From positions 1 through 64,000 of the forward strand of contig CAVUOD010000031.1 of the NCBI GenBank assembly GCA_963743015.1: a stretch of DNA of 64,000 nucleotides. The letters run 5' to 3'. The notes beneath the pieces were generated by a model that had not been told where the DNA came from, did not search any database, and was given only the letters and a program-made list of their open reading frames with translations. Shown piece after piece: positions 50,467 to 62,275 of the stretch. The translations under genes were made by a program, and so were the position numbers. Within the stretch, counting starts at the first letter, position 1; every line of letters starts with the position of its first letter. Origin of the DNA: CAVSRC01 sp963743015. Lineage in GTDB: Bacteria; Pseudomonadota; Alphaproteobacteria; Rhizobiales; Kaistiaceae.

Positions 50467-51123
50467 TCACACGATGGTCTGGCCGGTCTTCTTCCAGTCG
50501 GCGAGGAAGGATTCCAGTCCCTTGTCGGTCAGCGGGTGCTGGGCAAGCTTCTTGATCACCGCCGGCGGGATGGTGGCGACGTCGGCGCCGGCCATCGCCG
50601 CCTGCTTGACATGCAGCGGCGTGCGGATTGAGGCGGCGAGGATCTCGGTGTGGAGATTGTCGTAGTTGTCGTAGATCACGCGGATCTCGCGGATCACCTC
50701 CATGCCGTCGAAGCCGATGTCGTCGAGGCGGCCGGCAAAGGGCGAGATGAAGCTGGCGCCCGCCTTGGCGGCAAGCAGCGCCTGATTGGCCGAGAAGCAC
50801 AGCGTCACGTTGACCATTGTGCCCTTGGAGGAGAGCGCCTTGCAGGCCCTGAGGCCGTCCCAGGTGAGCGGCACCTTGATGGTGACGTTCTTGGCGATGG
50901 CCGTGAGAATGGCAGCCTCGGCCATCATGCCGTCGAAATCGGTGGCGGCGACCTCGGCCGAGATCGGGCCAGGCACCGTTGCGCAGATCTCGGCGATCAC
51001 CTCCTTGATCGGCCGACCCGACTTGGCGATCAGGGTGGGATTGGTGGTGACGCCGTCGAGCAGGCCGGTGGCGGCGAGTTCGCGGATTTCGCTAACATCG
51101 GCGGTATCGACGAAGAACTTCAT
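50467..51123 (-). CDS. fsa: Transaldolase-like fructose-6-phosphate aldolase
   Basis: 218 residues from ATG 51123. MKFFVDTADVSEIRELAATG, DGVTTNPTLIAKSG, the Schiff-base Lys in NVTIKVPLTWDGLRA, then FSANQALLAAKAGASFISPF. This short form is annotated both as transaldolase (Tal, subfamily 3) and as fructose-6-phosphate aldolase; activity cannot be settled by sequence. It is divergent from priA, as in other Rhizobiales. Confidence 0.9.
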   Translation of the reverse strand: MKFFVDTADVSEIRELAATGLLDGVTTNPTLIAKSGRPIKEVIAEICATVPGPISAEVAATDFDGMMAEAAILTAIAKNVTIKVPLTWDGLRACKALSSKGTMVNVTLCFSANQALLAAKAGASFISPFAGRLDDIGFDGMEVIREIRVIYDNYDNLHTEILAASIRTPLHVKQAAMAGADVATIPPAVIKKLAQHPLTDKGLESFLADWKKTGQTIV

Positions 51124-51261
51124 GGCATCTCTCCTGAAAGCACAGCGTGGGCGGCCATCGCCGGAAAATGTGGCGGCCGGCTTGTCGGCCTTTCCTTTAG
51201 CCGAAACCGGGGCCATCGTCAGCCTGTCGCGCTCGAACCAGCCAGGAGATTCGCGAAAAAC

Positions 51262-53453
51262 GTGGCCAGCGAATCGATCGTTTCAGTCCTGGTGCCGGTG
51301 GCCGTGGCCGCCCCCTATACCTATCGCGCGCCGTCCCCATGCCAACCCGGCGACATCGTCAGCGTGCCGCTCGGCACCCGCGACGTCACCGGCGTGGTGT
51401 GGGACGATCCGCCCGACAGGAGCGTCGGGCACAATCGCCTGAGGCCGATCAACGGCACCTTCGATGTGCCGCCGCTCAACGGTGAAATCCGCCATTTCGT
51501 GGACTGGGTGGCCGATTACACGCTGACAGCGCGCGGCATGGTGCTGCGCATGGTGCTGCGCGCGCCCGGTGCGCTGGAGCCGGAGGCGCCGGTGCCCGGG
51601 GTGCGGCTGGCCGGTCCGCCGCCGGAGCGCATGACGGCGGCGCGCGAGCGCGTGCTGGCGATGCTCAGCGAAACCGCTGGCGAAGCGGGCGTTCATTCCG
51701 CCTGGACCAAGAGCGGTCTGGCGGCTGCGGCCGGCGTCAGTCCCGGCGTGGTGCAGGGGCTGGTCGAGGCCGGTACGCTGGAAACCGTATTGATGCCGGC
51801 GCGGCCGGTGGCGTTGCCGCCCGATCCGGACTATGGCGCGCCGGAACTGTCCGCCGAGCAGACGGCGGCCGCCGACCATCTGCGCCAGGCGGTGGCCGCG
51901 GGTGGCTATTCGGTGACGCTCCTCGACGGCGTCACCGGTTCGGGCAAGACGGAGGTCTATTTCGAGGCTGTGGCGGCGGCGGTGAAGGCGGGCAGGCAGG
52001 TGCTTATCCTGCTGCCCGAGATTTCGCTCACCGCCGATTTCCTCGAACGCTTCGGCCTGCGCTTCGGCACCCGTCCGGCGGAGTGGCATTCGGAAGTGGC
52101 GCCGCGCGCCCGCGAGCGCGTCTGGCGCGGGGTCGCCGACGGCTCGCTGCAGGTGGTGGTCGGCGCCCGCTCAGCCCTGTTCCTGCCGTTTTCCGATCTC
52201 GGTCTCATCGTCGTCGATGAGGAGCACGACCTCGCCTACAAGCAGGAGGAGCGCGCCTTCTACTCGGCGCGCGACATGGGGGTCGTGCGCGGTCATCTCG
52301 CCGGCTTCCCCGTGGTTCTCTCCTCGGCGACGCCCTCGATCGAATCGCGCGTCAATGCCGACGCCGGGCGCTACAGCCGCATCGTGCTCTCCGACCGCTA
52401 CAAGGCGGCGGCGCTGCCCGAAATCAGGGCGGTCGACATGCGCCACGACCAGCCGGAAAAAGGGCGCTTCCTGTCGCCGCCGCTGGTGACGGCCGTCGGC
52501 GAGGCGCTGGAACAGAACGAGCAGACGCTGCTTTTCCTCAACCGGCGCGGCTATGCGCCGCTGACGCTCTGCCGCACCTGCGGCCACCGCTTCCAGTGCC
52601 CCAACTGCTCGACCTGGCTGGTCGAGCACCGCTTTCGCGGGCAGCTCGTCTGCCACCATTGCGGCCATGCCGAGCGGCGGCCGGAAGCCTGTCCCGTCAT
52701 GCGGTGACACGGAAAGCCTGGTGCCCATCGGTCCGGGCGTCGAGCGGCTGGCGGAGGAGGTCGCGGCGCGCTTCCCGGAGGCACGCAGCATCGTTCTGTC
52801 GAGCGATCTTTCCGGCGGCGTCGACCGCCTGCGGCTGGAGCTGTCCTCGATCGCCAAGGGCGAGGTCGATATCGTCATCGGCACCCAGCTCGTTGCCAAG
52901 GGCCACAACTTTCCCTTCCTCAAGCTGGTCGGCGTGGTCGACGCCGATCTGGGACTCGCCCATGGCGACCTCAGAGCGGCGGAGCGCACCTTCCAGCTGC
53001 TCGAGCCAGGTGACCGGCCGGGCGGGGCGCATGGGCGGCGCCAGCCGGGCGCTGTTGCAGACCTATGCCCCCGATCATCCGGTCATCCGGGCGATCGTTT
53101 CCGGCGACCGCGAAGCCTTCTACGAGAAGGAGATCGCCGAGCGCCGGGCGGCCCAGCTGCCGCCATTCGGCCGGCTGGCGGCGATCGTCGTGTCGGGGCT
53201 CGAGCGGGCCGAGACGCAGTCCTATGCGGCGGCCTTTCGCCGTGCGGCGCCGGACGAGCCGACGATCAGCGTGCTCGGGCCGGCCGAGGCGCCGCTGGCC
53301 GTGGTGCGCGGTCGCCACCGCTTTCGGCTGCTGGTGCAGGCGCCGCGCGGCGCCAATATCCAGGCCTATATGCGCAAATGGCTGGAAGCGGCGCCAAAGC
53401 CCCGCGCCTCGCTGCGCGTCCAGGTCGACATCGATCCGCAGAGTTTTCTGTGA
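51262..53453 (+). CDS. priA: Primosomal protein N' (PriA helicase), with two +1 frameshifts
   Basis: About 730 residues once joined. N-terminal 3'BD domain, Walker A in LLDGVTGSGKTEVYFEA, DEEH motif in LIVVDEEHDLAYKQEE, SSATPSIES, and zinc-binding cysteines from LCRTCGHRFQCPNCS and CHHCGH. The frame breaks near 52,696 (ACP then SCGDTESLVPIG after deleting one G) and near 53,006 (LLE then QVTGRAGRMGGASR after deleting one C). Both are single-base insertions in a single-copy replication-restart gene, so sequence error is likely. The C-terminus QVDIDPQSFL is duplicated 2.36 kb downstream. Confidence 0.92.
53421..53451 (+). repeat. Direct repeat at the priA 3' end, copy 1
   Basis: 31 bp starting CAGGTCGACATCGATCCGCA and ending in the priA stop region. 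It matches copy 2 (55,783-55,813) at 29 of 31 positions, the two differences being synonymous. Together they bracket the TIR-Sel1/IS630 insertion. Confidence 0.85.
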
Positions 53454-53830
53454 GCAGCGCTATCGAGCGGAGCCGGCCTCGAGCCGCCGAGAGGGCCTGC
53501 TTGGCGCCGTCGTGGCCCTGTTCGGCGGCTTTGCGCAACCAGATGACAGCTTGGGAGGCGTCCGGCCGGACGCCGCGCCCGTGATGATGACATGACGCCA
53601 AGGTTGTACTGCCCGTCAGCGTTTCCCAACTCGGCGGCCTCGCGGTACCAATTGACCGCCAGGGCGTAGTCCCGCTGGACACCCCGGCCCTCTTCATACA
53701 TGCGGCCGAGTTTTACCTGCCCGTCAGAGTAGCCCTGCTCGGCGGCCTTGCGGAACCAACTCGCAGCTTGGGCGTCGTCCCGCTTGATACCACGCCCGTC
53801 TTCGTGCATCAGCGCTAGAGCGGGATGAAT

Positions 53831-54472
53831 TTAGGCTGGGGCATAGCCGGCGTGAGCGAAGAAGTTGGCGCATTCGGCTGATGTGACACGGTCGAGAATG
53901 GGGCCGATGGCCTCATAGACGGCGTCGGCGGTCCGGCCTGCCGCCTTGCGCAACCAGTGTTTGAGCTTGGCGAAGAACTGTTCGATCGGGTTCAGGTCGG
54001 GGGAGTATTTGGGCAGGAAGAACAGCCTGGCCCCAGCCGCCCTGATGGCGCTGCGCACGGCCTTGCTCTTGTGGCTGCCGAGATTGTCCATGATGACGAT
54101 GTCGCCGGGCCTGAGGGTGGGGACGAGGACCTTCTCGACATAAAGCCGGAAGCGCTCGCCGTTGATCGGGCCATCGATGAGCCATGGCGCCTCGACCCGG
54201 TCGTGACGCAGTGCTCCCAGGAAGGTCATGGTCTTCCAGTGGCCGTGCGGCACCTTGGCTTTGAGGCGCTGGCCGCGCGGCGCCCAGCCTCTCAGTGGCG
54301 CCATGTTGGTCTTGGTCCAGGTCTCGTCGATGAAGACGAGACGCGCCGGGTCGATGCGGTCCTGATAGGTCGTCCATTGCGCCCGCCGGCGGGCGATGTC
54401 GGGCCGGTCCTGCTCGGCAGCGATCAGCGTCTTTTTTTGTGCGTCAGCTTCTCGGCATGGACGAACTCCCAC
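53831..54472 (-). CDS. IS630 transposase, C-terminal ORF (DDE catalytic domain)
   Basis: The functional part is entered by -1 frameshift from the N-terminal ORF and starts around KKTLIAAEQDRPDIARRRAQ. The DDE triad is visible in RLVFIDETWTKTNM, DIVIMDNLGSHKSK and YSPDLNPIEQFFAKLKHW. About 190 residues are meaningful. All catalytic residues are intact, so the element may still be active. Confidence 0.9.
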   Translation of the reverse strand: MGVRPCREADAQKKTLIAAEQDRPDIARRRAQWTTYQDRIDPARLVFIDETWTKTNMAPLRGWAPRGQRLKAKVPHGHWKTMTFLGALRHDRVEAPWLIDGPINGERFRLYVEKVLVPTLRPGDIVIMDNLGSHKSKAVRSAIRAAGARLFFLPKYSPDLNPIEQFFAKLKHWLRKAAGRTADAVYEAIGPILDRVTSAECANFFAHAGYAPA

Positions 54473-54777
54473 ACCGAGCGGTAATCGACCTTGAGCCCCA
54501 GTTCACCCAGCTCGTCCACCAGCCCGCGCAGGGTGAAGTCCTTCCCCCGGCAGCGCTCGATCATCCACTCCCGCCAAGGCCCGGAGAGCTTCTTCGGCCG
54601 GTGTCCGCCCATCTTGCCGGGGGCCACGCCGCCGGTCTTGCGGAACAACTGAACCAGCCGGATCGCCGTGCTGACGCCGACCCCGTAGCGCTCCGCCGCC
54701 TGACGCCGCGACAGCCCTTCTTCCTCAACCGCCCTGACGATGCGCTCGCGAAGATCGTTCGAATAAGGTCGACCCAT
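54424..54777 (-). CDS. IS630 transposase, N-terminal ORF (DNA-binding)
   Basis: 117 residues from ATG 54777. SNDLRERIVRAVEEEGLSRR, QAAERYGVGVSTAIRLVQLF and the following helices give the paired HTH DNA-binding module. It ends with KLTHKKRR at a TGA just after an A7 slippery run, and would be fused to the DDE part by frameshifting at AAAAAAA near 54,435. Confidence 0.88.
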   Translation of the reverse strand: MGRPYSNDLRERIVRAVEEEGLSRRQAAERYGVGVSTAIRLVQLFRKTGGVAPGKMGGHRPKKLSGPWREWMIERCRGKDFTLRGLVDELGELGLKVDYRSVWEFVHAEKLTHKKRR

Positions 54778-55782
54778 CCCGTGCTGGCCTCCTTCCCCAG
54801 CCAGCACCGTGAATTAGATTTGCGCCCCTACGGGAATCCCCCGTCGATTCAGCCTCGCTTCATTCCGCTCTAGGTGGTACTGCCCGAAGGTTTCGCCCTG
54901 CTCCGCGGCCTTGCGGTACCAGTTGAGCGCCTCGCTGTCGTCCTGCCGGACGCCATAACCCTCTTCATACATGCGGCCGAGGTAGTACTGCCCGAAGGCG
55001 TTGCCCTGCTTGGCGGCCTTGAGCAACCATGCAACCGCTATCTTGTAGTCCTTAGGGACACCGTGCCCGCCTCTCTGGAAGAGATCAGCGATGTCGACTT
55101 GGGCTGCGGCCTGTCCACGCCGGGCGTCATCAAGGGTCTTGCGCGCGCGTTCGTCCCAGCCCTCGGTGTTGAAATCCATCTTGTCGATGCTGGGCGCCGC
55201 GGCGGTGGGCGCCACTACGGAGGGAGCGGCCGACGCCAGTGCTGCCACCGCAACCGCGCCGCGGTCGCTGACGGTCGGCTTGATCGTGCGGATGATCGCC
55301 TCGATCGCCTGCTCGCGGGCGGCGAAGGCGTCGATCCAGTGGAGATCGGTCAGGCGCATGCGTAGGCCACGGCGCGGCCGAGAATTCTTCGATGCGGACT
55401 GGGATGATCGGCTTATGCGCTTCGCCGGCTACAGTTACCTCTCGGTAGATATAGTCGCTATCGTTGCAGCGATCCGAGAAGATCAACAGCATGGCCGAGC
55501 AATCGTCGATGGCGTCGGCAATCTGGTCGTCGAACCGGCTGCCGGCGACGACATCGCGCGGGGCGATCCAGCAGACAATTCCGCGCCGTTCGATCTCGTC
55601 GACGAGATCGATGGCGGCCCGGCTGTCTTCGGTGACGTGGCTGACGAAGAACGTATGTTTGGACATGCGGTTTGCGGTGTTGGGCCACGAAAGACCGTAT
55701 GTCAGAGTTTTGCAAACAACAACGACGGGATGAATATTGCGCGGCTGGAACAATGCCGACTTGCGTGTCCGTCGAATATCCG

Positions 55783-55813
55783 CAGGTCGACATCGACCCG
55801 CAGAGCTTTCTGT
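55783..55813 (+). repeat. Direct repeat of the priA 3' end, copy 2
   Basis: 31 bp starting CAGGTCGACATCGACCCGCA and ending CTTTCTGT. In frame it encodes QVDIDPQSFL followed by TAG, the last ten residues of PriA. An ATG at 55,753 would give a 20-residue frame ending in them. It lies 4 bp from the stop of the convergent outer-membrane protein gene, the position expected for the original priA end before the insertion. Confidence 0.85.
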
Positions 55814-55817
55814 AGCG

Positions 55818-56780
55818 TCAGTACTGCCAGGCGGCGTGGGCGGTCAGGCCGAAATAGTCGGTCTTCCAGTCGACCCGCTGCGGACCGCCGGTGCTGGTGA
55901 CTTCCTCGAAGTGGGACTTGCCGCTGGTCTCCATGTGCCAGTAGCGGGCGCCGACGCCGAGCGTGACGTGATTGGCCAGCGTGTAGTCGAGCGTCGTCTG
56001 GAGCTGGTAGCCCCAGCCGGTGCCGTCTTCGGGAATGCCGTCGGAGAAGTCCGAGCCGATGCGCAGCCAGTGATAGTCGGTGCCGTAGAGAATGACGAGC
56101 GGCAGGACGGCGGCCTCGCCCTTGAGGCGCCAGCCTTTGCCGAACGTCATCTCGCCGTTCACGCCAATGCGCATGGCGTTCCAGTTGTTGATCTGCGAGA
56201 TGACGGCCGTCGAATCCGCGATGGGTGTCGCACAGATCCCGGGATTGCTCGCTGTCTGGGTGCAGCCATAGGCGTTCACGCCCTGGCGCAGATAGCTGTA
56301 GCCGACGAACATGCCGAGGCGGGCATTCGCGGTTTCCTTGAAATAGCCGCCGCCGTCGACGGTGATGTAGCCGATTTCGCCGGGATGCAGGCTGCTGTCG
56401 GTGCTCGAATAGGGCGAGGTGAGGGGCTCGAAATCCTCGTCCTGGAGGCTGCCGCGCATGAGCAGCTTGCCGAGGCCGGCGACGCCCTTGACGAAATAGT
56501 TGCGCTCGTTGATCTGGCCGTAGACCTCGCCGGAGGCGCCGGTCAGTCCCCGGTAGGTCAGGCGCGAGACCATGGTCGTGCCGTCGGTGCCGTAGAGATC
56601 CTTGCCGGTCTCGCCCATGCCGTACCAGAAGCGGGTACCGATCTCGCCGCTGTAGACGCCGTCGAGCCAGCCCCAGTCGGTGTCGTCGGCCAAAGCCGGC
56701 CATGCCGGAAGGCTGCCGAGCAGGATCGCCGCCAGCGCGATGATATGTTTCAGGCGCCGGGTTGCGCAGAATTCGGTCAC
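55818..56780 (-). CDS. Outer-membrane beta-barrel protein
   Basis: 320 residues. Signal peptide HIIALAAILLGSLPAWPALA. The mature part alternates beta strands with aromatic girdles (GEIGTRFWYGMGETGKDLYG, ARLGMFVGYSYLRQGVNAYG, TLGVGARYWHM) and ends in an aromatic residue (HAAWQY), as expected for Bam-inserted barrels. The layout resembles omptin-size ten-stranded barrels, but I do not see convincing omptin catalytic residues. It is convergent with the priA end. Confidence 0.8.
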   Translation of the reverse strand: MTEFCATRRLKHIIALAAILLGSLPAWPALADDTDWGWLDGVYSGEIGTRFWYGMGETGKDLYGTDGTTMVSRLTYRGLTGASGEVYGQINERNYFVKGVAGLGKLLMRGSLQDEDFEPLTSPYSSTDSSLHPGEIGYITVDGGGYFKETANARLGMFVGYSYLRQGVNAYGCTQTASNPGICATPIADSTAVISQINNWNAMRIGVNGEMTFGKGWRLKGEAAVLPLVILYGTDYHWLRIGSDFSDGIPEDGTGWGYQLQTTLDYTLANHVTLGVGARYWHMETSGKSHFEEVTSTGGPQRVDWKTDYFGLTAHAAWQY

Positions 56781-57136
56781 GTTGCAGGCTCCCCACCTAT
56801 GCTGTCGGGCCTCAACGCAACGCGGCTCGGATACCGCTTCAGGTTGCCGGATTATGGTTAATTCGGGGTTAAGCGGGGTGCGGAGACGGGTTTGCGGCTG
56901 CTCCCACGCGCGGGCTTTCGGGCACCTGGCAGCGGGGCGAATTCGCCCGGCGGAACACGGCGAATCCGCGATATTGCCCTGCGGTAGAGCCTATGCTAAT
57001 CCGACCGGCAATTCCGGGGGTCTGGGGCCGGTTCTGAGCGCGGGCCTTCCCCGAAAAATAATCCGTTCAGGGCCTTACAGGAGACGGGCCGGGCTCCACC
57101 GGAGAGAGCTCGTCGCGTCGGGGGAACAGGGACCAG
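56781..57136. other. Intergenic region upstream of the atp operon
   Basis: About 355 bp between the divergent outer-membrane protein gene and atpH. No gene is supported. It should hold the promoters for both; an AT-richer patch (GATTATGGTTAATTCGG near 56,850) and TATGCTAATCC near 56,992 are candidate -10 areas, but no clear -35/-10 pair with normal spacing is seen. Confidence 0.5.
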
Positions 57137-57696
57137 GTGGCCGGCAGCAAATCTTCCATTGCGACCGTAGCGGGACGCTACGCGAACGCCCTTTTCGAAC
57201 TGGCGTCAGAGGCGAATTCCTTGCCGGCAGTCGAGGCCGAACTCGGCCGCTTCGCCGATATGCTGGCCGAGAGTGCCGATCTGGCGCGCCTGGTCAGGAG
57301 CCCCGTCTTCGCCGCCGACGAACAGGCGCGGGCGGTGGGCGCCGTGCTCGACCGGGCAGAGATCCGTGGCCTGGTCGGCAATTTCATCCGGGTGGTCGCC
57401 GGCAACCGCCGTCTCTTCACCGTGCCGGACATCATCTCCGCCTTCCGCAAGCTGATGGCCGCCCATCGCGGCGAGGTCGCGGCGGAAGTGGTGAGCGCCG
57501 AGCCGCTCGGTGAGGCGCACGTCGCCGCGCTCAAGGAGGCCCTGAAGGCCTCGATCGGCAAGGACGTTGCATTGCAGACCTCGGTCGATCCGACGCTGAT
57601 CGGCGGGCTCATCGTCAAGGTCGGCAGCCGCATGATCGACGGTTCGCTCAGGACCAAACTCAATTCGCTCAAACTTGCCATGAAAGAGGTCGGCTG

Positions 57697-57697
<1 letters not shown>
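57137..57697 (+). CDS. atpH: ATP synthase F1 delta subunit
   Basis: 186 residues from GTG 57137. VAGRYANALFELASEAN is the conserved N-terminus, and the C-terminal DPTLIGGLIVKVGSRMIDGS is the family signature. Delta connects F1 to the peripheral stalk. It opens the F1 operon and its stop overlaps the atpA start by one base. Confidence 0.95.
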
Positions 57698-59226
<1,529 letters not shown>

Positions 59227-59264
59227 TCCGGCGCGGGTCGCAATAGCGGTTACGGACAGGTCCG

Positions 59265-60149
59265 ATGGCTTCGCTCAAAGAGCTGCGCAATCGCATCGCC
59301 TCGGTGAAGGCGACGCAAAAGATCACGCGGGCCATGCAGATGGTCGCCGCATCGAAGCTGCGCCGGGCGCAGGCGGCGGCGGAAGCCGCGCGACCCTATG
59401 CCGAGCGCATGGCCGCGGTCCTGGTCAACGTCGCGGCGGGCTCCGCCGGCAGCACCGATTCGCCGCGCCTGCTGATCGGCACCGGCAAGGACGAGACCCA
59501 TCTTCTGGTCGTCTGCACCGCCGATCGCGGCCTGTGCGGAGCGTTCAATTCGTCGATCGCGCGCATGGCGCGCGATCATGCCAACCGTCTGGCGCGCGAC
59601 GGCAAGGAGGTGAAGATCCTCTGCGTCGGGCGCAAGGGCTACGACATCCTGCGCCGGCTGTTCCCGCGCCAGGTGCTCGACGTGATCGAACTGCGCGAAG
59701 TCCGCCAGATCGGCTTCGCCAATGCCGACGCCATCGGCAAGCGGGTGCTGACGCTGTTCGCCGACAACCAGTTCGACGTCTGCACGCTGTTCTTTGCCGA
59801 ATTCAAGTCGGTCATCAGCCAGGTGCCGACCGCGCTGCAGCTGATTCCGGCGCAGGTTCCCAGCGAGATGCCGCCGGCGGCGGCCGGTGGCGGGGCGGCC
59901 TACGAATACGAGCCGGACGAGGAATCGATCCTCGCCGAACTCCTGCCGCGCAACCTGTCGATCCAGATCTTTCGCGCACTCCTGGAGAACGTCGCTTCCG
60001 AGCAGGGCGCCAAGATGAGCGCCATGGACAATGCGACGCGCAACGCCGGCGATATGATCGACCGCTACACGCTGATCTACAACCGCACGCGCCAGGCACA
60101 GATCACCAAGGAACTGATCGAAATCATCTCGGGCGCCGAGGCGCTCTAA
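59265..60149 (+). CDS. atpG: ATP synthase F1 gamma subunit
   Basis: 294 residues. The N-terminal coiled coil LKELRNRIASVKATQKITRA, MQMVAASKLRRAQ, central VVCTADRGLCGAFNSSIARM, and the C-terminal DNATRNAGDMIDRYTLIYNR, ITKELIEIISGAEAL complete the rotor stalk. Length is normal. Confidence 0.97.
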   Translation: MASLKELRNRIASVKATQKITRAMQMVAASKLRRAQAAAEAARPYAERMAAVLVNVAAGSAGSTDSPRLLIGTGKDETHLLVVCTADRGLCGAFNSSIARMARDHANRLARDGKEVKILCVGRKGYDILRRLFPRQVLDVIELREVRQIGFANADAIGKRVLTLFADNQFDVCTLFFAEFKSVISQVPTALQLIPAQVPSEMPPAAAGGGAAYEYEPDEESILAELLPRNLSIQIFRALLENVASEQGAKMSAMDNATRNAGDMIDRYTLIYNRTRQAQITKELIEIISGAEAL

Positions 60150-60174
60150 GCCGCACCCGTGGAGAAGCACAGAC

Positions 60175-61632
<1,458 letters not shown>

Positions 61633-61637
61633 GCGAA

Positions 61638-61747
61638 GCGAATAGCGATTAGTGAGTAGCGAATAGGGAAAAAGGGAGCAGCGAAGGGTATTGGCGGAGA
61701 GCGTGACGCGGCGATTTTCTATTCGCTACTCGCTATTCGCCACTCGC
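61638..61747. repeat. Imperfect inverted repeat in the atpD-atpC gap
   Basis: The arms, 61,638-61,666 and 61,719-61,747, are built of iterated AGTAGCGAATAG-type units and are reverse complements with few mismatches, ~52 bp apart. The repeat fills almost the whole gap within the operon. It resembles dispersed palindromic elements and could form an mRNA hairpin setting the atpC level. Confidence 0.8.
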
Positions 61748-61756
61748 TGAATTGAG

Positions 61757-62152
61757 ATGGCAGATCCCTTCCAGTTCGAACTGGTCTCGCCCGAGCGATT
61801 GCTGATGTCGGCGCCGGTCGAGCAGGTCGTAGTGCCCGGCTCCGAAGGCTACTTCACGGTGCTCAAGGGCCATGCGCCCTATATGTCGACGATGCGGCCG
61901 GGTGTGGTCGAGGTGACCCGCGAGGGTGCGACCGAGCGCATCTTCGTGCGCGGCGGCTTTGCCGACGTGAATGCCAGCGGCCTGACCATCCTCGCCGAGC
62001 AGGCGATCCCGATGGCCGAGGTCGATCCCGACTGGCTGGAGCAGGAAGTCAAGAACGCCGAGGAAGACGTGGCCGACGCCAAGGACGGCGCCAGCCGGGA
62101 CATCGCCGAGGCACGTCTGCATCAGCTGCGGGAAGTGCAGACGGCGCTCTGA
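61757..62152 (+). CDS. atpC: ATP synthase F1 epsilon subunit
   Basis: 131 residues. The N-terminal beta sandwich (FQFELVSPERLLMSAPVEQV, VPGSEGYFTVLKGHAPYMST) and IFVRGGFADVNASGLTILAE are typical. The C-terminal helical part is short. It regulates rotor ATPase activity. It follows the inverted repeat and precedes a terminator. Confidence 0.95.
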   Translation: MADPFQFELVSPERLLMSAPVEQVVVPGSEGYFTVLKGHAPYMSTMRPGVVEVTREGATERIFVRGGFADVNASGLTILAEQAIPMAEVDPDWLEQEVKNAEEDVADAKDGASRDIAEARLHQLREVQTAL

Positions 62153-62186
62153 AGCCCGCACGCGACCGCTTTTTTGACAGCGATAT

Positions 62187-62208
62187 CGGGGGCCGCGGCC
62201 CCCGTTTT
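62187..62208 (+). terminator. Terminator after atpC
   Basis: CGGGGGCC-GC-GGCCCCCG is an 18-bp perfect palindrome followed by TTTTGC, 34 bp after the atpC stop. It fits intrinsic termination of the atp operon. Confidence 0.85.
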
Positions 62209-62275
62209 GCTGAGTTGATTCGGGTCAAGGTCGTCCGCGGCTTGGCTGGCACTATTGCGGCGGGGCAGCAGTGTC

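Larger units (their letters stand above)
53818..54870 (-). mobile_element. Complete IS630-family insertion sequence
   Basis: 1,053 bp flanked by the TA target duplication (53,816-53,817 and 54,871-54,872). Terminal inverted repeats read inward GAGCGGGATGAATTTAGGCTG and GAGCGGAATGAAGCGAGGCTG, 17 of 21 matching. It encodes a two-frame transposase with a probable programmed frameshift. It is inserted in a Sel1-repeat gene; precise removal with one TA restores the frame. Confidence 0.92.
53454..55666 (-). pseudogene. TIR-Sel1 repeat protein, disrupted by IS630 and frameshifts
   Basis: Starts MSKHTFFVSHVTEDSRAAID at ATG 55666. A TIR domain covers ~1-125 (VDEIERRGIVCWIAPRDV, FDDQIADAIDDCSAMLLIFS, candidate catalytic Glu in DYIYREVTVAG). 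A +1 change at ~55,365 leads to LRMRLTDLHWIDAF, then Sel1 repeats (KDYKIAVAWLLKAAKQG, QDDSEALNWYRKAAEQG). An IS630 copy interrupts the repeats at 53,818-54,870. Joining the sides across one TA gives FGQYHLALMHEDGRGIKRDD in frame, with further repeats and another +1 change near 53,590. The 3' end runs into antisense of priA without a clear native stop. TIR domains of this type can be NADases in defence; Sel1 repeats mediate protein contacts. The +1 sites may be sequence errors, but the IS630 interruption is real. Confidence 0.85.

Noticed and set aside
49787..50800. 337-residue minus-strand frame as one protein
   Set aside because: The N-terminal two thirds are an out-of-frame shadow of the aldolase gene and spacer. 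The real DUF427 protein begins at ATG 50227.
50650..51261. N-terminal extension of priA to 50,650
   Set aside because: This part is antisense to the aldolase gene; PriA homology begins at the GTG at 51,262.
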